Both the position numbers and the translations under genes were made by a program. Shown here piece by piece: positions 48,283 through 56,190 of a DNA stretch of 64,000 nucleotides. Numbering within the stretch: the stretch's first letter is position 1; the number at the start of each line of letters is the position of its first letter. This DNA comes from an uncultured Coriobacteriaceae bacterium. Lineage in GTDB: Bacteria > Actinomycetota > Coriobacteriia > Coriobacteriales > Atopobiaceae. The stretch is from positions 1 through 64,000 of the forward strand of contig CACYWP010000012.1 in the NCBI GenBank assembly GCA_902778135.1. Reading direction: 5' to 3'. The notes below the pieces were generated by a model that saw only the letters and a list, made by a program, of their open reading frames with translations, was not told where the DNA came from and ran no database searches.

Positions 48283-48981
48283 ATGCACACAGGCAAGCAA
48301 GCGAACACCAATCTCACGGATGCCGACACTACGGGATTCGGCGCAATCGGGGAGCCGCAAGGCATCGACCGCATGATCGACAGCGCGATGCAGGCGGCCT
48401 ACGAGATGGGCCACAGCGACGCGTTTCCCAACGACGGAGGCGACCGTATCCACTTGGTCAAACAGGTGGCGTCGTATGTCAGAAAGTCGATATGGGCCGC
48501 GCTCTACGAGGCAGAACGCCGAGGCCGGGCTATCGGTCGGCTCGAGGAAGTCGACCTGAAGGGCCTGCCAAGAGCCTCCGAGGACGAACGCTGGCGGATC
48601 GTCGATATCTGCAACGACGCGGCGGCGGAGTACTGCGAGTTGCTCGGACAGCCTTTCCGCGTCGAGGGCACCGGCATCTGCGCGGACATCTTCATGGAGG
48701 TTGCCGGCGGCTACGAGATAGAGGTCATGAACTACGTGATTCACGTCAATGACGGGTCGAACGTGGTGCAGGTGAACCTCTGGCACTTCCCCGATCCCGG
48801 TGACCGCCTGAGAGGCACACAGGTCGTGCGCGTCAACTGGGTTCCCAACGACCCGGGGGCCGTGCACGACGTGGCACGACGGCTGATCGGCGCGCGCGAT
48901 GCCCTCGGCACGCGACCCTTCGCCATCGACTGCTTCCACAGCCGGCTCGACGAGGCCCTCGCCCCATACGAAGCGGAGTAG
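48283..48981 (+). CDS. Conserved-looking protein of unknown function
   Basis: 232 residues, no recognised domain. The middle (DICNDAAAEYCELLGQPFRVEGTG) looks like a small alpha-beta fold and the C-terminal half is beta-rich. GAGAGGAG sets the ATG at 48283. Part of the rightward replication operon. Confidence 0.65.
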   Translation: MHTGKQANTNLTDADTTGFGAIGEPQGIDRMIDSAMQAAYEMGHSDAFPNDGGDRIHLVKQVASYVRKSIWAALYEAERRGRAIGRLEEVDLKGLPRASEDERWRIVDICNDAAAEYCELLGQPFRVEGTGICADIFMEVAGGYEIEVMNYVIHVNDGSNVVQVNLWHFPDPGDRLRGTQVVRVNWVPNDPGAVHDVARRLIGARDALGTRPFAIDCFHSRLDEALAPYEAE

Positions 48982-49308
48982 GAGAGACGTGGTGGCGGGG
49001 TCCACACACCTGGTCTTCAGGCGTTTTGGGCCCCGACACTGCGCTGGTCCGTCCATGCGACGCCCCAACACGCAGAGACAGGCGATTCTCCTCGACACAT
49101 TAGCCATGCGCGCATCGCCCGCATGGCCGACAGAAGAAAAGGGCGAATGGGACATCAAAGAAGGAGAGGAGTGCCATGGGCACAGCATGCGCTTATCGCA
49201 AGGCATCTCGCGACCCGCCAACCGAACCGGCGGGCTGACAGAACCAAGCGGCCGGACGTACCGACCGCAGAAACGCTAGGCGACAAGATGTCGCAGAAAG
49301 GGTCGAAC
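48982..49308. other. Intergenic stretch with a possible 20-residue leader peptide
   Basis: No normal gene. AAGGAGAGG followed by an ATG at 49176 opens a 20-codon frame ending at 49238, with a strong ribosome binding site; it may be a leader peptide or chance. CCCGCC/GGCGGG (49214-49234) forms a hairpin within it. The downstream gene start at 49309 has AAAGGG. Confidence 0.4.
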
Positions 49309-49863
49309 ATGACGACCACCACCAAGGACCTGACGGGCGCTGGGAAGCAAGTCCATGCCAGGTCCGCAAACAACTGGAGTGACCCCGCATTTCCGAAGAG
49401 CGGTTGGGTCATCGAAGATGTCGCAGACCTCAAGCTCGAAACCGACTCGGGCATCGGCGTGTGCGATCACTACAAGAACTGCGAGATGTGCGGGCACGAG
49501 CACATACGTTACGCAGCCGCTCTCTTCCATCCCGAGAAGGGCCTCGAGCTCCTTGCCGGGCGTCGCTGCACCGGGCGCCTCACCGGCATTCCCGACGATG
49601 TCGAATCGCTCTTCAGGGCGATGAGACTGCGAGGCCAGCGTTACGACCGCTTCAAGAAGAAGGCGTGGCAGAGCCTGCCAGAGGGCATCGAGCTCAGCCT
49701 ACGGGATGCCACCATCAGCGTGAGGCCGCGCAGGGGGATGTGGGATGTCATCTGCACCCCCAAGGCCAAGGACAAGGCAGAGCGTCTGGGTGGTGCCGAC
49801 ACGCTCGAAGAGGCAAAGAAGGTCGCGTTCGATCTCTACGAGGTCATGAAGGGCCGATGGTAG
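49309..49863 (+). CDS. Cysteine-containing protein of unknown function
   Basis: 184 residues. CDHYKNCEMCGHEHIRY (about residues 47-63) has three Cys and two His in zinc-finger-like spacing, and ELLAGRRCTGRLTG adds a fourth Cys. The C-terminal half is basic and helical. AAAGGG sets the start at 49309; the frame is open upstream but without a ribosome site. Possible nucleic-acid binder, from the Cys cluster and basic tail. Confidence 0.65.
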   Translation: MTTTTKDLTGAGKQVHARSANNWSDPAFPKSGWVIEDVADLKLETDSGIGVCDHYKNCEMCGHEHIRYAAALFHPEKGLELLAGRRCTGRLTGIPDDVESLFRAMRLRGQRYDRFKKKAWQSLPEGIELSLRDATISVRPRRGMWDVICTPKAKDKAERLGGADTLEEAKKVAFDLYEVMKGRW

Positions 49864-49875
49864 CCACCGTGCGCA

Positions 49876-49912
49876 TGCATGGATGGCACACCTGCGGTGT
49901 GCCATCCATGCA
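49876..49912 (+). promoter_or_regulatory. Perfect 16-bp hairpin between two operon genes
   Basis: TGCATGGATGGCACAC pairs with GTGTGCCATCCATGCA over a 5-base loop. No T-run follows. It lies 31 bases before GAAAGGA of the next gene. Confidence 0.8.
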
Positions 49913-49960
49913 AGGGACTGAAATGACAGAAGTCATCACGAACGAAAGGACGATCCCATC

Positions 49961-50290
49961 ATGATGACGAGACAACAGATGAAGAGCAGGTCCAGGATAC
50001 TTTTCGAGACCGGAGAGTGGTCGCGATTGCCCGGCAATGCAGAGCATGCGACGTACTGGGCAATCTGGCAACTGAACGCCGAGCTCCGCACCCGAGACAC
50101 CCTCAGCGAGACCCAGCGCATGCTCGGCGTTGCCGACACGCGCATAGACGGACAGGAGCTCGTCGACTTCGTGAGCGGGAACCTCGACGATATCGCGGAG
50201 CGCGCGTACTCGCTGCTCTTCGATGACGGGCCCGAGGTTCGCCAGATGGTTACGGCCACGCTCGCGAAGGTCATCGCACCAAGCAAGTAG
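49961..50290 (+). CDS. Small helical protein of unknown function
   Basis: 109 residues, largely helical, no motif recognised (RMLGVADTRIDGQELVDFVS). GAAAGGA precedes the ATG; a second ATG follows directly. Part of the hairpin-punctuated operon. Confidence 0.6.
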   Translation: MMTRQQMKSRSRILFETGEWSRLPGNAEHATYWAIWQLNAELRTRDTLSETQRMLGVADTRIDGQELVDFVSGNLDDIAERAYSLLFDDGPEVRQMVTATLAKVIAPSK

Positions 50291-50303
50291 GTATCAATCT
50301 TTT

Positions 50304-50340
50304 CGGGATGCGTGCGCCATACGTGGCGTGCGCACTCCCG
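50304..50340 (+). promoter_or_regulatory. Hairpin, copy A of a duplicated leader
   Basis: CGGGATGCGTGCGCCA folds back on TGGCGTGCGCACTCCCG with one bulge and a 4-base loop. Preceded by TTTT. Nearly the same sequence recurs at 50915-50951. Confidence 0.75.
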
Positions 50341-50363
50341 AGCGAAGAGAAAGTGTATGTGTC

Positions 50364-50831
50364 ATGCAGGATATCGATGTGTTGGCTAGGTCTGAAAGAA
50401 CATGCCTTATGCCGGATAAGAACGTGTTGGCTGAGGCCAGGTGCCTTTTGCCAAACATGAAGACTCTGGTTATTACCAATGAGTTACTGGCGAACCCACG
50501 ATCCGAGGACGAGTCGAAGACCGAATGGGTCTATGAGCTGATATGGCTCTGGAGCAAGCGTTTCGAGGTCGGTGATGCTACGGACTCGGAACTCGCATGG
50601 CTCTCGGTAATGGACCGTCTGATTAGTGTTTCGACAGAGTGCCATGTTAGCGAGGACTGCCCAATCTTCGCCGCCTGCGACGAAGATTGGGGCCGGATCA
50701 TCAAGGACCATGCCGACGAGCTCATTTCGACGGCATGCAAGCTGGCTTCGGGTCAAGATCCCGCAATCGAATGCGGGTACCCGTTCGCGTATAGAAGCGT
50801 TCTCGCCATGGCCGAGCAGATGCTCTCGTAG
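50364..50831 (+). CDS. Protein of unknown function
   Basis: 155 residues, acidic, no recognised motif; Cys-containing SECHVSEDCPIFAACDEDWG segment near residue 95. The ribosome site is weak (GAGAAAG); a later ATG at 50410 is an alternative start. Lower GC than neighbours. Confidence 0.5.
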   Translation: MQDIDVLARSERTCLMPDKNVLAEARCLLPNMKTLVITNELLANPRSEDESKTEWVYELIWLWSKRFEVGDATDSELAWLSVMDRLISVSTECHVSEDCPIFAACDEDWGRIIKDHADELISTACKLASGQDPAIECGYPFAYRSVLAMAEQMLS

Positions 50832-50914
50832 CACGCTCCGGCAGGAATCGTTCCGCCGCAGTCGCTCCGTGACAGGATGTCAGCTGCGACGACCGTGTAG
50901 TAATTAATGGTTTT

Positions 50915-50951
50915 CGGGGTGCGTGCGCCATGGGTGGCGCGCGCACGCCCG
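50915..50951 (+). promoter_or_regulatory. Hairpin, copy B of a duplicated leader
   Basis: CGGGGTGCGTGCGCCA pairs with TGGCGCGCGCACGCCCG over a TGGG loop with one bulged base. Also preceded by TTTT. GGAAAGG of the next gene follows eight bases after the stem. Confidence 0.75.
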
Positions 50952-50973
50952 AACGTATGGAAAGGTATTCCTT

Positions 50974-51273
50974 ATGCGCAAGATTATCAACGGCAAGACG
51001 TACGACACTGAGACCGCCAAGGAGGTAGCCATCTTGATACGTTCGTGCGAACGTGACTACTTCGAGGAGACGCTCTTCTTGAAGAGGACTGGTGAGTTCT
51101 TCCTGTACGGCGAGCCCGGACCCCTTCATATCTGGTTGGGCGATCAGGCATATGCCATGGCACCCTATGGCCGGGGCATCACACCACTCACCGTGGAAGA
51201 GGCCAGCAAATGGGCTGAGGAAGGCATGATGCCCAAGGCGCGCGAAGCACTTTTCGGAAAGGTCGAGGAGTAG
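50974..51273 (+). CDS. Small protein, MRKIINGKTYDTETA family of mobile elements
   Basis: 99 residues starting MRKIINGKTYDTETAKEVA. I recall similar N-termini among unnamed proteins on integrative elements of gut Firmicutes and Actinobacteria, but their function is not known. GGAAAGG sets the start. It is the last gene of the rightward operon, before a strong terminator. Confidence 0.7.
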   Translation: MRKIINGKTYDTETAKEVAILIRSCERDYFEETLFLKRTGEFFLYGEPGPLHIWLGDQAYAMAPYGRGITPLTVEEASKWAEEGMMPKAREALFGKVEE

Positions 51274-51323
51274 TACCGATTGCTTCCGCATGACAGCGGC
51301 CTTGGGAAGAAGGCGCTGCCCGA

Positions 51324-51356
51324 GGGGGACCTGGCATGGTGCCAGGTCCCCCTTAC
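51324..51356 (+). terminator. Terminator of the rightward replication operon
   Basis: GGGGGACCTGGCA and TGCCAGGTCCCCC make a 13-bp perfect stem with a 3-base loop, followed by TTACACTC. Confidence 0.7.
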
Positions 51357-51465
51357 ACTCTGAAGGTTCGAATACGGAACAGTAATCCTAATCGAGCGAA
51401 ACGGAGAGGGCGATTCTCCGCCAGGCGATCAAGCGGAGCGTCAAACGGGGTGCGAAGCGTCGTGG

Positions 51466-51510
51466 ACAGAAAGGGGGCATCCAGCACATGAGAATGTGCC
51501 GGGTGCCCCC
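51466..51510 (-). terminator. Terminator of the leftward antirestriction operon
   Basis: A long stem between 51473-51489 and 51494-51510 with a GAGA loop, followed on the minus strand by TTTCTGTCC. It ends the operon that starts at 54397. Confidence 0.65.
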
Positions 51511-51564
51511 TATTCGCTTGGACCACGCGGCTCCGCAGAGCGTGGGTCAACAGAGATGGTCGAA

Positions 51565-52542
51565 CTAGATGAGCGAGTCGGCAATGGCTTTGTTGAGCAC
51601 GCCACCTGCGACGTCGTCCCAGGTCTCGAGGCTTGCGAGCCAGATGATGAATCGGTCATGGATGAACCAGTCGACGCCTCCGATGCGGGCTCTCTTGAAG
51701 CCCGGCACAATCTCCGGGTCAATTCCGGGATGGAACATGTCGGGCGCCGGCATGACGTAGGGCTGCGTTCCTGTGGCGTCGAAGAGCCCGTTGCATGCGA
51801 TGCGGAAGTGCTTCCAGTCCGAGTCGAAGTCGTCACGATGGTCGCGAAAGCACTTCACGAAGGCCTCGTCGAATGCGTGGTTCACCTCGGTGGGCTTCCC
51901 ATCCCTGTCGTAGCGCACGAGCTCGTCACGGCTCAGGACGCCCGCATAGCGTCTGTTGCCGTCGTCGTCATTGTCGTCATGACGCCAGTGCATGACGTCC
52001 GGCATCTCGGTACCATACTTTGATAGCGCTACAAGCGCAACCTGCGAAGGTTGCATGTAGCGGTTGTCGAGCCAGAGCTCACCCGCCTCCTCGGCACGAG
52101 CCTTCTCGCGGGCGTAGGCGCCATCGCTCATGCGCCCCATGCGCGAGTCGGGCTTGAGGTGGCTGTTTTCGTCCATGTTGTCCTTGAACTCATCGTTGAA
52201 CGCCTTCGCGGGGTGCTGCAGAGGCTCGATGCTCGTGCCACCACTGGTGAGGTAGGCGAGAAGACAGAACACCATACGCTCGCTTGTGTTGGGGAACCAA
52301 TCGCATACGGTTGGGTGGTCGGTGTAGAGATCGATCCGGCCATTCTCGGCGCCAGGCGTGGCGCGATTGTAAAGGTTGTCAAGCTCGACGACGAGGTCGT
52401 CTGGGATGGGTTCGGCGCAGCGTTTGGCGATGATGTCACGCGTGCGCTTCTCGACGTCGCGAAGACCGCCTGCGCGGAATGCCTCGACGAGCGCGAGACG
52501 CAGGCAGGCGACATGCTCGATTTGGCGAGGGTCAGGGCACAT
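51565..52542 (-). CDS. Protein of unknown function in the antirestriction operon
   Basis: 325 residues, acidic, cytoplasmic. No domain recognised. GELWLDNRYMQPSQVALVAL and the aromatic DWFIHDRFIIWLASLE near the end are the most distinctive segments. AAAGGAG six bases upstream fixes the ATG at 52542. It follows ardA in the same operon, so an anti-defence role is possible (inference). Confidence 0.65.
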   Translation of the reverse strand: MCPDPRQIEHVACLRLALVEAFRAGGLRDVEKRTRDIIAKRCAEPIPDDLVVELDNLYNRATPGAENGRIDLYTDHPTVCDWFPNTSERMVFCLLAYLTSGGTSIEPLQHPAKAFNDEFKDNMDENSHLKPDSRMGRMSDGAYAREKARAEEAGELWLDNRYMQPSQVALVALSKYGTEMPDVMHWRHDDNDDDGNRRYAGVLSRDELVRYDRDGKPTEVNHAFDEAFVKCFRDHRDDFDSDWKHFRIACNGLFDATGTQPYVMPAPDMFHPGIDPEIVPGFKRARIGGVDWFIHDRFIIWLASLETWDDVAGGVLNKAIADSLI

Positions 52543-52591
52543 AGGGGCTCCTTTCATGAGTATGTACGTGTACGGCCTACGCGAGGGCGGG

Positions 52592-53233
52592 CTATTCAGA
52601 GCCGACATGCCACGGCATCATCTGCTCGATGTCGTCCCACGAGTAGCGGTTCTGGTCGGGGAAGTCTTGGCATAGATCGACATAGCCGTCATCGCCGAGG
52701 GCGACGTTCGCGGACCATGCACGACCGAAGTCCTCAAGGTCGAAGTAGTCCGACACGCCATTCGCGCCGAGTGCATCCCACCATGAGGTCCCTTGTGCCA
52801 ACTGGTAGCCGTATTTCTCCTCGGGCGAGTCGTTGGCGCAAAAATCAGGCACGTCATAGACGTAGTACGGAAGCCGATCTGCCTCTATCAGCCAATTGGC
52901 GATGCCTAGGATGTCGTCAGGTTCCTCGCCGGACGTCTCGATGAATGCGGTCAGCGTCTCGCACTCAAGCGGAAGCATGTCCATCAGCTGCGCGAGCATA
53001 TTGAGGTGTTCGAGAGGTGTGTGCTCGTTGAGGATCGTGCCAAAGTCAAGGCCCAGAATCGGCAGCTCGTAGTCACTTATATATATCTCTTCTCTGGTTG
53101 GATCCCAGAGACGATGCTTGATGAGCCATGGCTTGATCGTTGCCGGGTCAACGGGAAGGTCGATCCATGTGTCATGGATCTCGCCTTCGAGATACCAGCC
53201 ATACGAACCCACGCAAACCGACATGGTCGACAT
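52592..53233 (-). CDS. ardA: ArdA-family antirestriction protein
   Basis: ArdA is an acidic DNA mimic that blocks type I restriction enzymes. The 213-residue product starts MSTMSVCVGSYGWYLEGEIHDTWIDLP, the family's VGxYxxYxxG pattern, then YISDYELPIL and, near the C-terminus, GVSDYFDLEDFGRAWSANV. It is strongly acidic. AAAGG lies eight bases before ATG 53233. It sits beside the mobilisation region, the normal position for a gene expressed early in a new host. Confidence 0.88.
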   Translation of the reverse strand: MSTMSVCVGSYGWYLEGEIHDTWIDLPVDPATIKPWLIKHRLWDPTREEIYISDYELPILGLDFGTILNEHTPLEHLNMLAQLMDMLPLECETLTAFIETSGEEPDDILGIANWLIEADRLPYYVYDVPDFCANDSPEEKYGYQLAQGTSWWDALGANGVSDYFDLEDFGRAWSANVALGDDGYVDLCQDFPDQNRYSWDDIEQMMPWHVGSE

Positions 53234-53237
53234 GCAT

Positions 53238-53840
53238 TCAGCCTTTCTCTCGATCTTCCCACTCCTGGATGACTTCGGCGAGGTTTTCGAGGAAGACGCT
53301 GTAGCTCATCTCATCACAGTCCCAGAACTCTTCTCGCGAACCATCGGGCCAGACGAGTCCATAGACGCAGTCCTCTTCGCCATAGAGTTCTGCCCTTGGG
53401 TCACAGGCGAGGGAGATGATGCGATGCCACGCGTCACTTCCAGAGACGCTGTCGGTACAGACTTCCTCTTCGTTCTCTGCAAACGAGACTGCTTGAATCA
53501 ACGCATCTGTGCCGAGCCTCCAATCGCACATCGTGAAGTTGCGATGCCTCTCTGTGAGCTCTTGCCTATATGGCACGGCAACAGGGATGGCGCGAAGCTC
53601 CGCGGGCTCTGGCGTGACGAAGCCTGTGACCTCATGGTGTTGGTTGGTGAGCGGCGTCATGTCCTCGCCCTCGAGGAAGAGTTCGCTGGCAGCTTCTAGA
53701 TATGCGACAGCGTCGACACCGCTGAGCCAGGCGATCTCGACGCGGCGCGACGCTGGGCGGTAATCAGCGACGGCAATGGTGCGAGATTCAGGCCAGGACG
53801 GAAGCATGATTGCGCCGGACCCGACGCGGTAGATGCTCAT
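53238..53840 (-). CDS. Acidic protein of unknown function next to ArdA
   Basis: 200 residues, strongly acidic; by my count about 40 Asp/Glu against about 15 Arg/Lys. No recognised motif. Its start overlaps the stop of the upstream gene by four bases (ATGA), and ardA begins five bases after its stop, so the three genes form one translational unit. Charge and position suggest another DNA-mimic anti-defence protein; inference only. Confidence 0.65.
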   Translation of the reverse strand: MSIYRVGSGAIMLPSWPESRTIAVADYRPASRRVEIAWLSGVDAVAYLEAASELFLEGEDMTPLTNQHHEVTGFVTPEPAELRAIPVAVPYRQELTERHRNFTMCDWRLGTDALIQAVSFAENEEEVCTDSVSGSDAWHRIISLACDPRAELYGEEDCVYGLVWPDGSREEFWDCDEMSYSVFLENLAEVIQEWEDREKG

Positions 53841-54397
53841 AGCGGCACGTCCTCGTCTTCGGTCCATTCCTCGGGCCAGTCCTCGAGCATCTCCGTAACC
53901 CACTCAGGGTCAGGCCGCGTAGATATGAACTCGGGCAGGTTGACGTGCGCAATGTTGTGATGCTCGACGATGCGGATGCGCTCCGGCGTCAAGATGACGT
54001 CGACGATGACGCCTTCGATATGCTCAGGATCCTTGTGCAGCGAGAAGACGAACGGGTCGTCGTTGGCGAACTCCGTCACGATCTGCTTGAGACGTGCGAC
54101 GAGATTGCTGTCGAGCGATGGGTCGTGCCGTGCCGCGACGAGCGCCGCGTCACCGTCGTTTTCGGCGTCGTAGGTGCGCACGATGACGAGCAGGATCTCT
54201 TCGTGACTCTGCGCGATGAAGTCGAGCTCTTGTGCATGTGGGTTGGACCATTCGCTTAGGTCGAGCGGTTCGAAGTATCTAATGATGAGCGAATCAGCGA
54301 CCAGGAGCCGTGCGCGCTTTCGGTCGAGCTTCTGTGCGTCGCTGTCGTGAATGGTGAGCACGTCATGGCTCACGATGCTGAGGACTGCGTCGCTCAT
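53837..54397 (-). CDS. Very acidic protein of unknown function, first gene of the ardA operon
   Basis: 186 residues with about 41 Asp/Glu and about 13 Arg/Lys by my count, ending in WVTEMLEDWPEEWTEDEDVP. No motif recognised. GGAG precedes the ATG at 54397. It is the gene nearest to the candidate oriT and would be among the first to enter a recipient if transfer proceeds leftwards. Net charge resembles ArdA and other DNA mimics. Confidence 0.65.
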   Translation of the reverse strand: MSDAVLSIVSHDVLTIHDSDAQKLDRKRARLLVADSLIIRYFEPLDLSEWSNPHAQELDFIAQSHEEILLVIVRTYDAENDGDAALVAARHDPSLDSNLVARLKQIVTEFANDDPFVFSLHKDPEHIEGVIVDVILTPERIRIVEHHNIAHVNLPEFISTRPDPEWVTEMLEDWPEEWTEDEDVPL

Positions 54398-55663
54398 AGG
54401 CGGACTCCAATCTGTGACGGATTGGGAATGCTTGCACAAGGCATCCCTGTCTGCGCCATGCTGTTTTCAGCGTGGCGCACGACCTGCTTTGAGATGGGGA
54501 TGCCAGGTTTTTCAATGCCTTCGTGCAAGTGGAGGGACCTTACATAGTCCCGTAACGCAGCGCGGGGTGTTGGAAAACCGCGAGTGCGTGATGGCTGAAA
54601 AGACGCTACAGTGGCGAATTCTGACATCACGCTTTCGGCGCGAAAGTGGCAGAACCGCGTGCGGTTCGTTGTCACGTCGCGACGTTTTCCGCGTGCGGGA
54701 ATGCTTGCATTCATCGTGACGCGGTTGCAAGAAACAGACACTAGATGCAAGCATGGCTTGCTTCGTTTGTGGCGATTCTTGCATCGACGGACTGCGCGAA
54801 CGAGAGGCAAAACTAGGTACAAGTTTTGTCACGAAGTACGGCGCAGGACGGAGCGGACGAGTCGCAGGAATGCTCACGCGGAGCGTGGCCAAACTGTGCG
54901 ACGAGTCGATGCGCGAGCGAAACCAGATGACACACATGGAGCATAAGCGGGATGTGTGTCTGAGGGTGGAACGAGCGTTAGCCGGAGGATCCAAGGGGCG
55001 CGCAGCGGGCCCCTGGCAAGTGTTACGCTGAATAGTCACGAGGCGCAGCCCGTGTACGTATTCCGCGTCTACTTGCTTTATTTCTTGAGGCAGCATCGTG
55101 CCGGGACAGGACACGCACCCGCGACAAGTGGCTCTACCACTTTTGGGGGCGGATCCTGGCGTGGCCGAGGGCGGTATCGGCACCTTGTGAGTGGCGATGC
55201 CGAGCGGAGCGGACGTGTGCGAAATGGCCGTTTCGTGGCTGTGCCACGAAGGCCATGGAGCACACGGCAGCGAAGCGTCCCGAAGAGATGTTGCCCGATC
55301 CTCTTCGGTATTCCGAAGAGGACAATGCCCTTAACCTCCGGCGGGGTGAGCGTGCTCGCCCCGACGTGCAATCGTGCCTTGGCAAGACGTCCGTTTGCTT
55401 CGCTTTGTGCCTTTGGATTCTTGCGTCACGTGTCGTGACTCACGCTCTGAACTGCGTCGATATGGATGCTTTTGCTTGTGTTCGCGGCACCTTTAAGTGA
55501 TGCGCGGTATGTGTCGTACTTCGCTTGCATGCGCAAGCGCGATGTGCAACGATTTTGCTGTGCGGATGCTGTTCGTCAGCATCGCACCATCGCTACCGAG
55601 GCGGGACTGGCGACCCCCACAGCCTACGACATCAATCGTTGCGCGTGTGGGAGGTGCCGCGCC
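54398..55663. other. 1.27-kb non-coding tract with inverted repeats; candidate oriT
   Basis: No frame here has both a ribosome site and gene-like composition. Repeats seen: GGGAATGCTTGCA at 54424-54436 and 54697-54709, with TGCAAGCAT inverted at 54746-54754; AAGTGG-(5)-CCACTT at 55126-55142; CCTCTTCGG-(4)-CCGAAGAGG at about 55302-55323; CGCTTGC-(4)-GCAAGCG at 55522-55539; GATGCTG-(5)-CAGCATC at 55565-55583. Its place between the ardA operon and mobC-relaxase is that of an origin of transfer plus divergent promoters. The nick site is not identified. Confidence 0.55.
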
Positions 55664-56188
55664 ATGGGTGAGCCAAGAAGCAATCAAAAGAAGACGGACG
55701 CGACCATTCCGCAGATTCCTGCGGAGGTCGTGGCCGGATTCTTGGGTGGTGAGAACGAGCGCAAGAGCCAGCGCTTCGAGGTGCGCCTGAGCGAGAGCCA
55801 GGTCGCGGCGCTGACCTACATATCGAGTCAGTTCGGCATCACGCCGAGCGAAGTCTTGCGCCGCGCAACCTTCGCGCCGGAGCGCTTGAGTCAGATGGTC
55901 ACGAGGCGCGAGTGGGAGCTTGCCGGTGACTATGTCGCGTACCGCAATGCCGTCATCGACCTGAAGGCGGAACTTGTCGAGGTTCACCGTCAGATCGCAA
56001 AGCTCGGTGTGAACGTGAACCAAATAGCACGGCGTCTTAATGTCGGCGGCGACGGTATGACCAAGCTTGAGATGCAAAGCATCAAGATCGACTTCGATTA
56101 CATCCGTGACCGTTGTGACAAGCTCAACGCCAAAGCTGACCGTCTGCTCGAGAACTACGAGTCCTTGCTTCCGTTTGAGAGTGAGTAG
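55664..56188 (+). CDS. mobC: MobC-like relaxosome accessory protein
   Basis: 174 residues. An N-terminal ribbon-helix-helix-like segment (RFEVRLSESQVAALTYISSQ, then TPSEVLRRATF) is followed by HRQIAKLGVNVNQIARRLN, the hallmark of bacterial mobilisation proteins, and a C-terminal coiled coil. MobC proteins bind oriT and help the relaxase. The ATG at 55664 follows GGGAGGTGCCGCGCC. The relaxase start is two bases after its stop. Confidence 0.85.
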   Translation: MGEPRSNQKKTDATIPQIPAEVVAGFLGGENERKSQRFEVRLSESQVAALTYISSQFGITPSEVLRRATFAPERLSQMVTRREWELAGDYVAYRNAVIDLKAELVEVHRQIAKLGVNVNQIARRLNVGGDGMTKLEMQSIKIDFDYIRDRCDKLNAKADRLLENYESLLPFESE

Positions 56189-56190
56189 TC

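Noticed and set aside
54611-55500. Several overlapping plus- and minus-strand frames of 90-220 codons in the candidate oriT tract
   Set aside because: Arg-rich translations, no ribosome sites, mutually overlapping, and full of inverted repeats. Typical of chance frames in GC-rich DNA.
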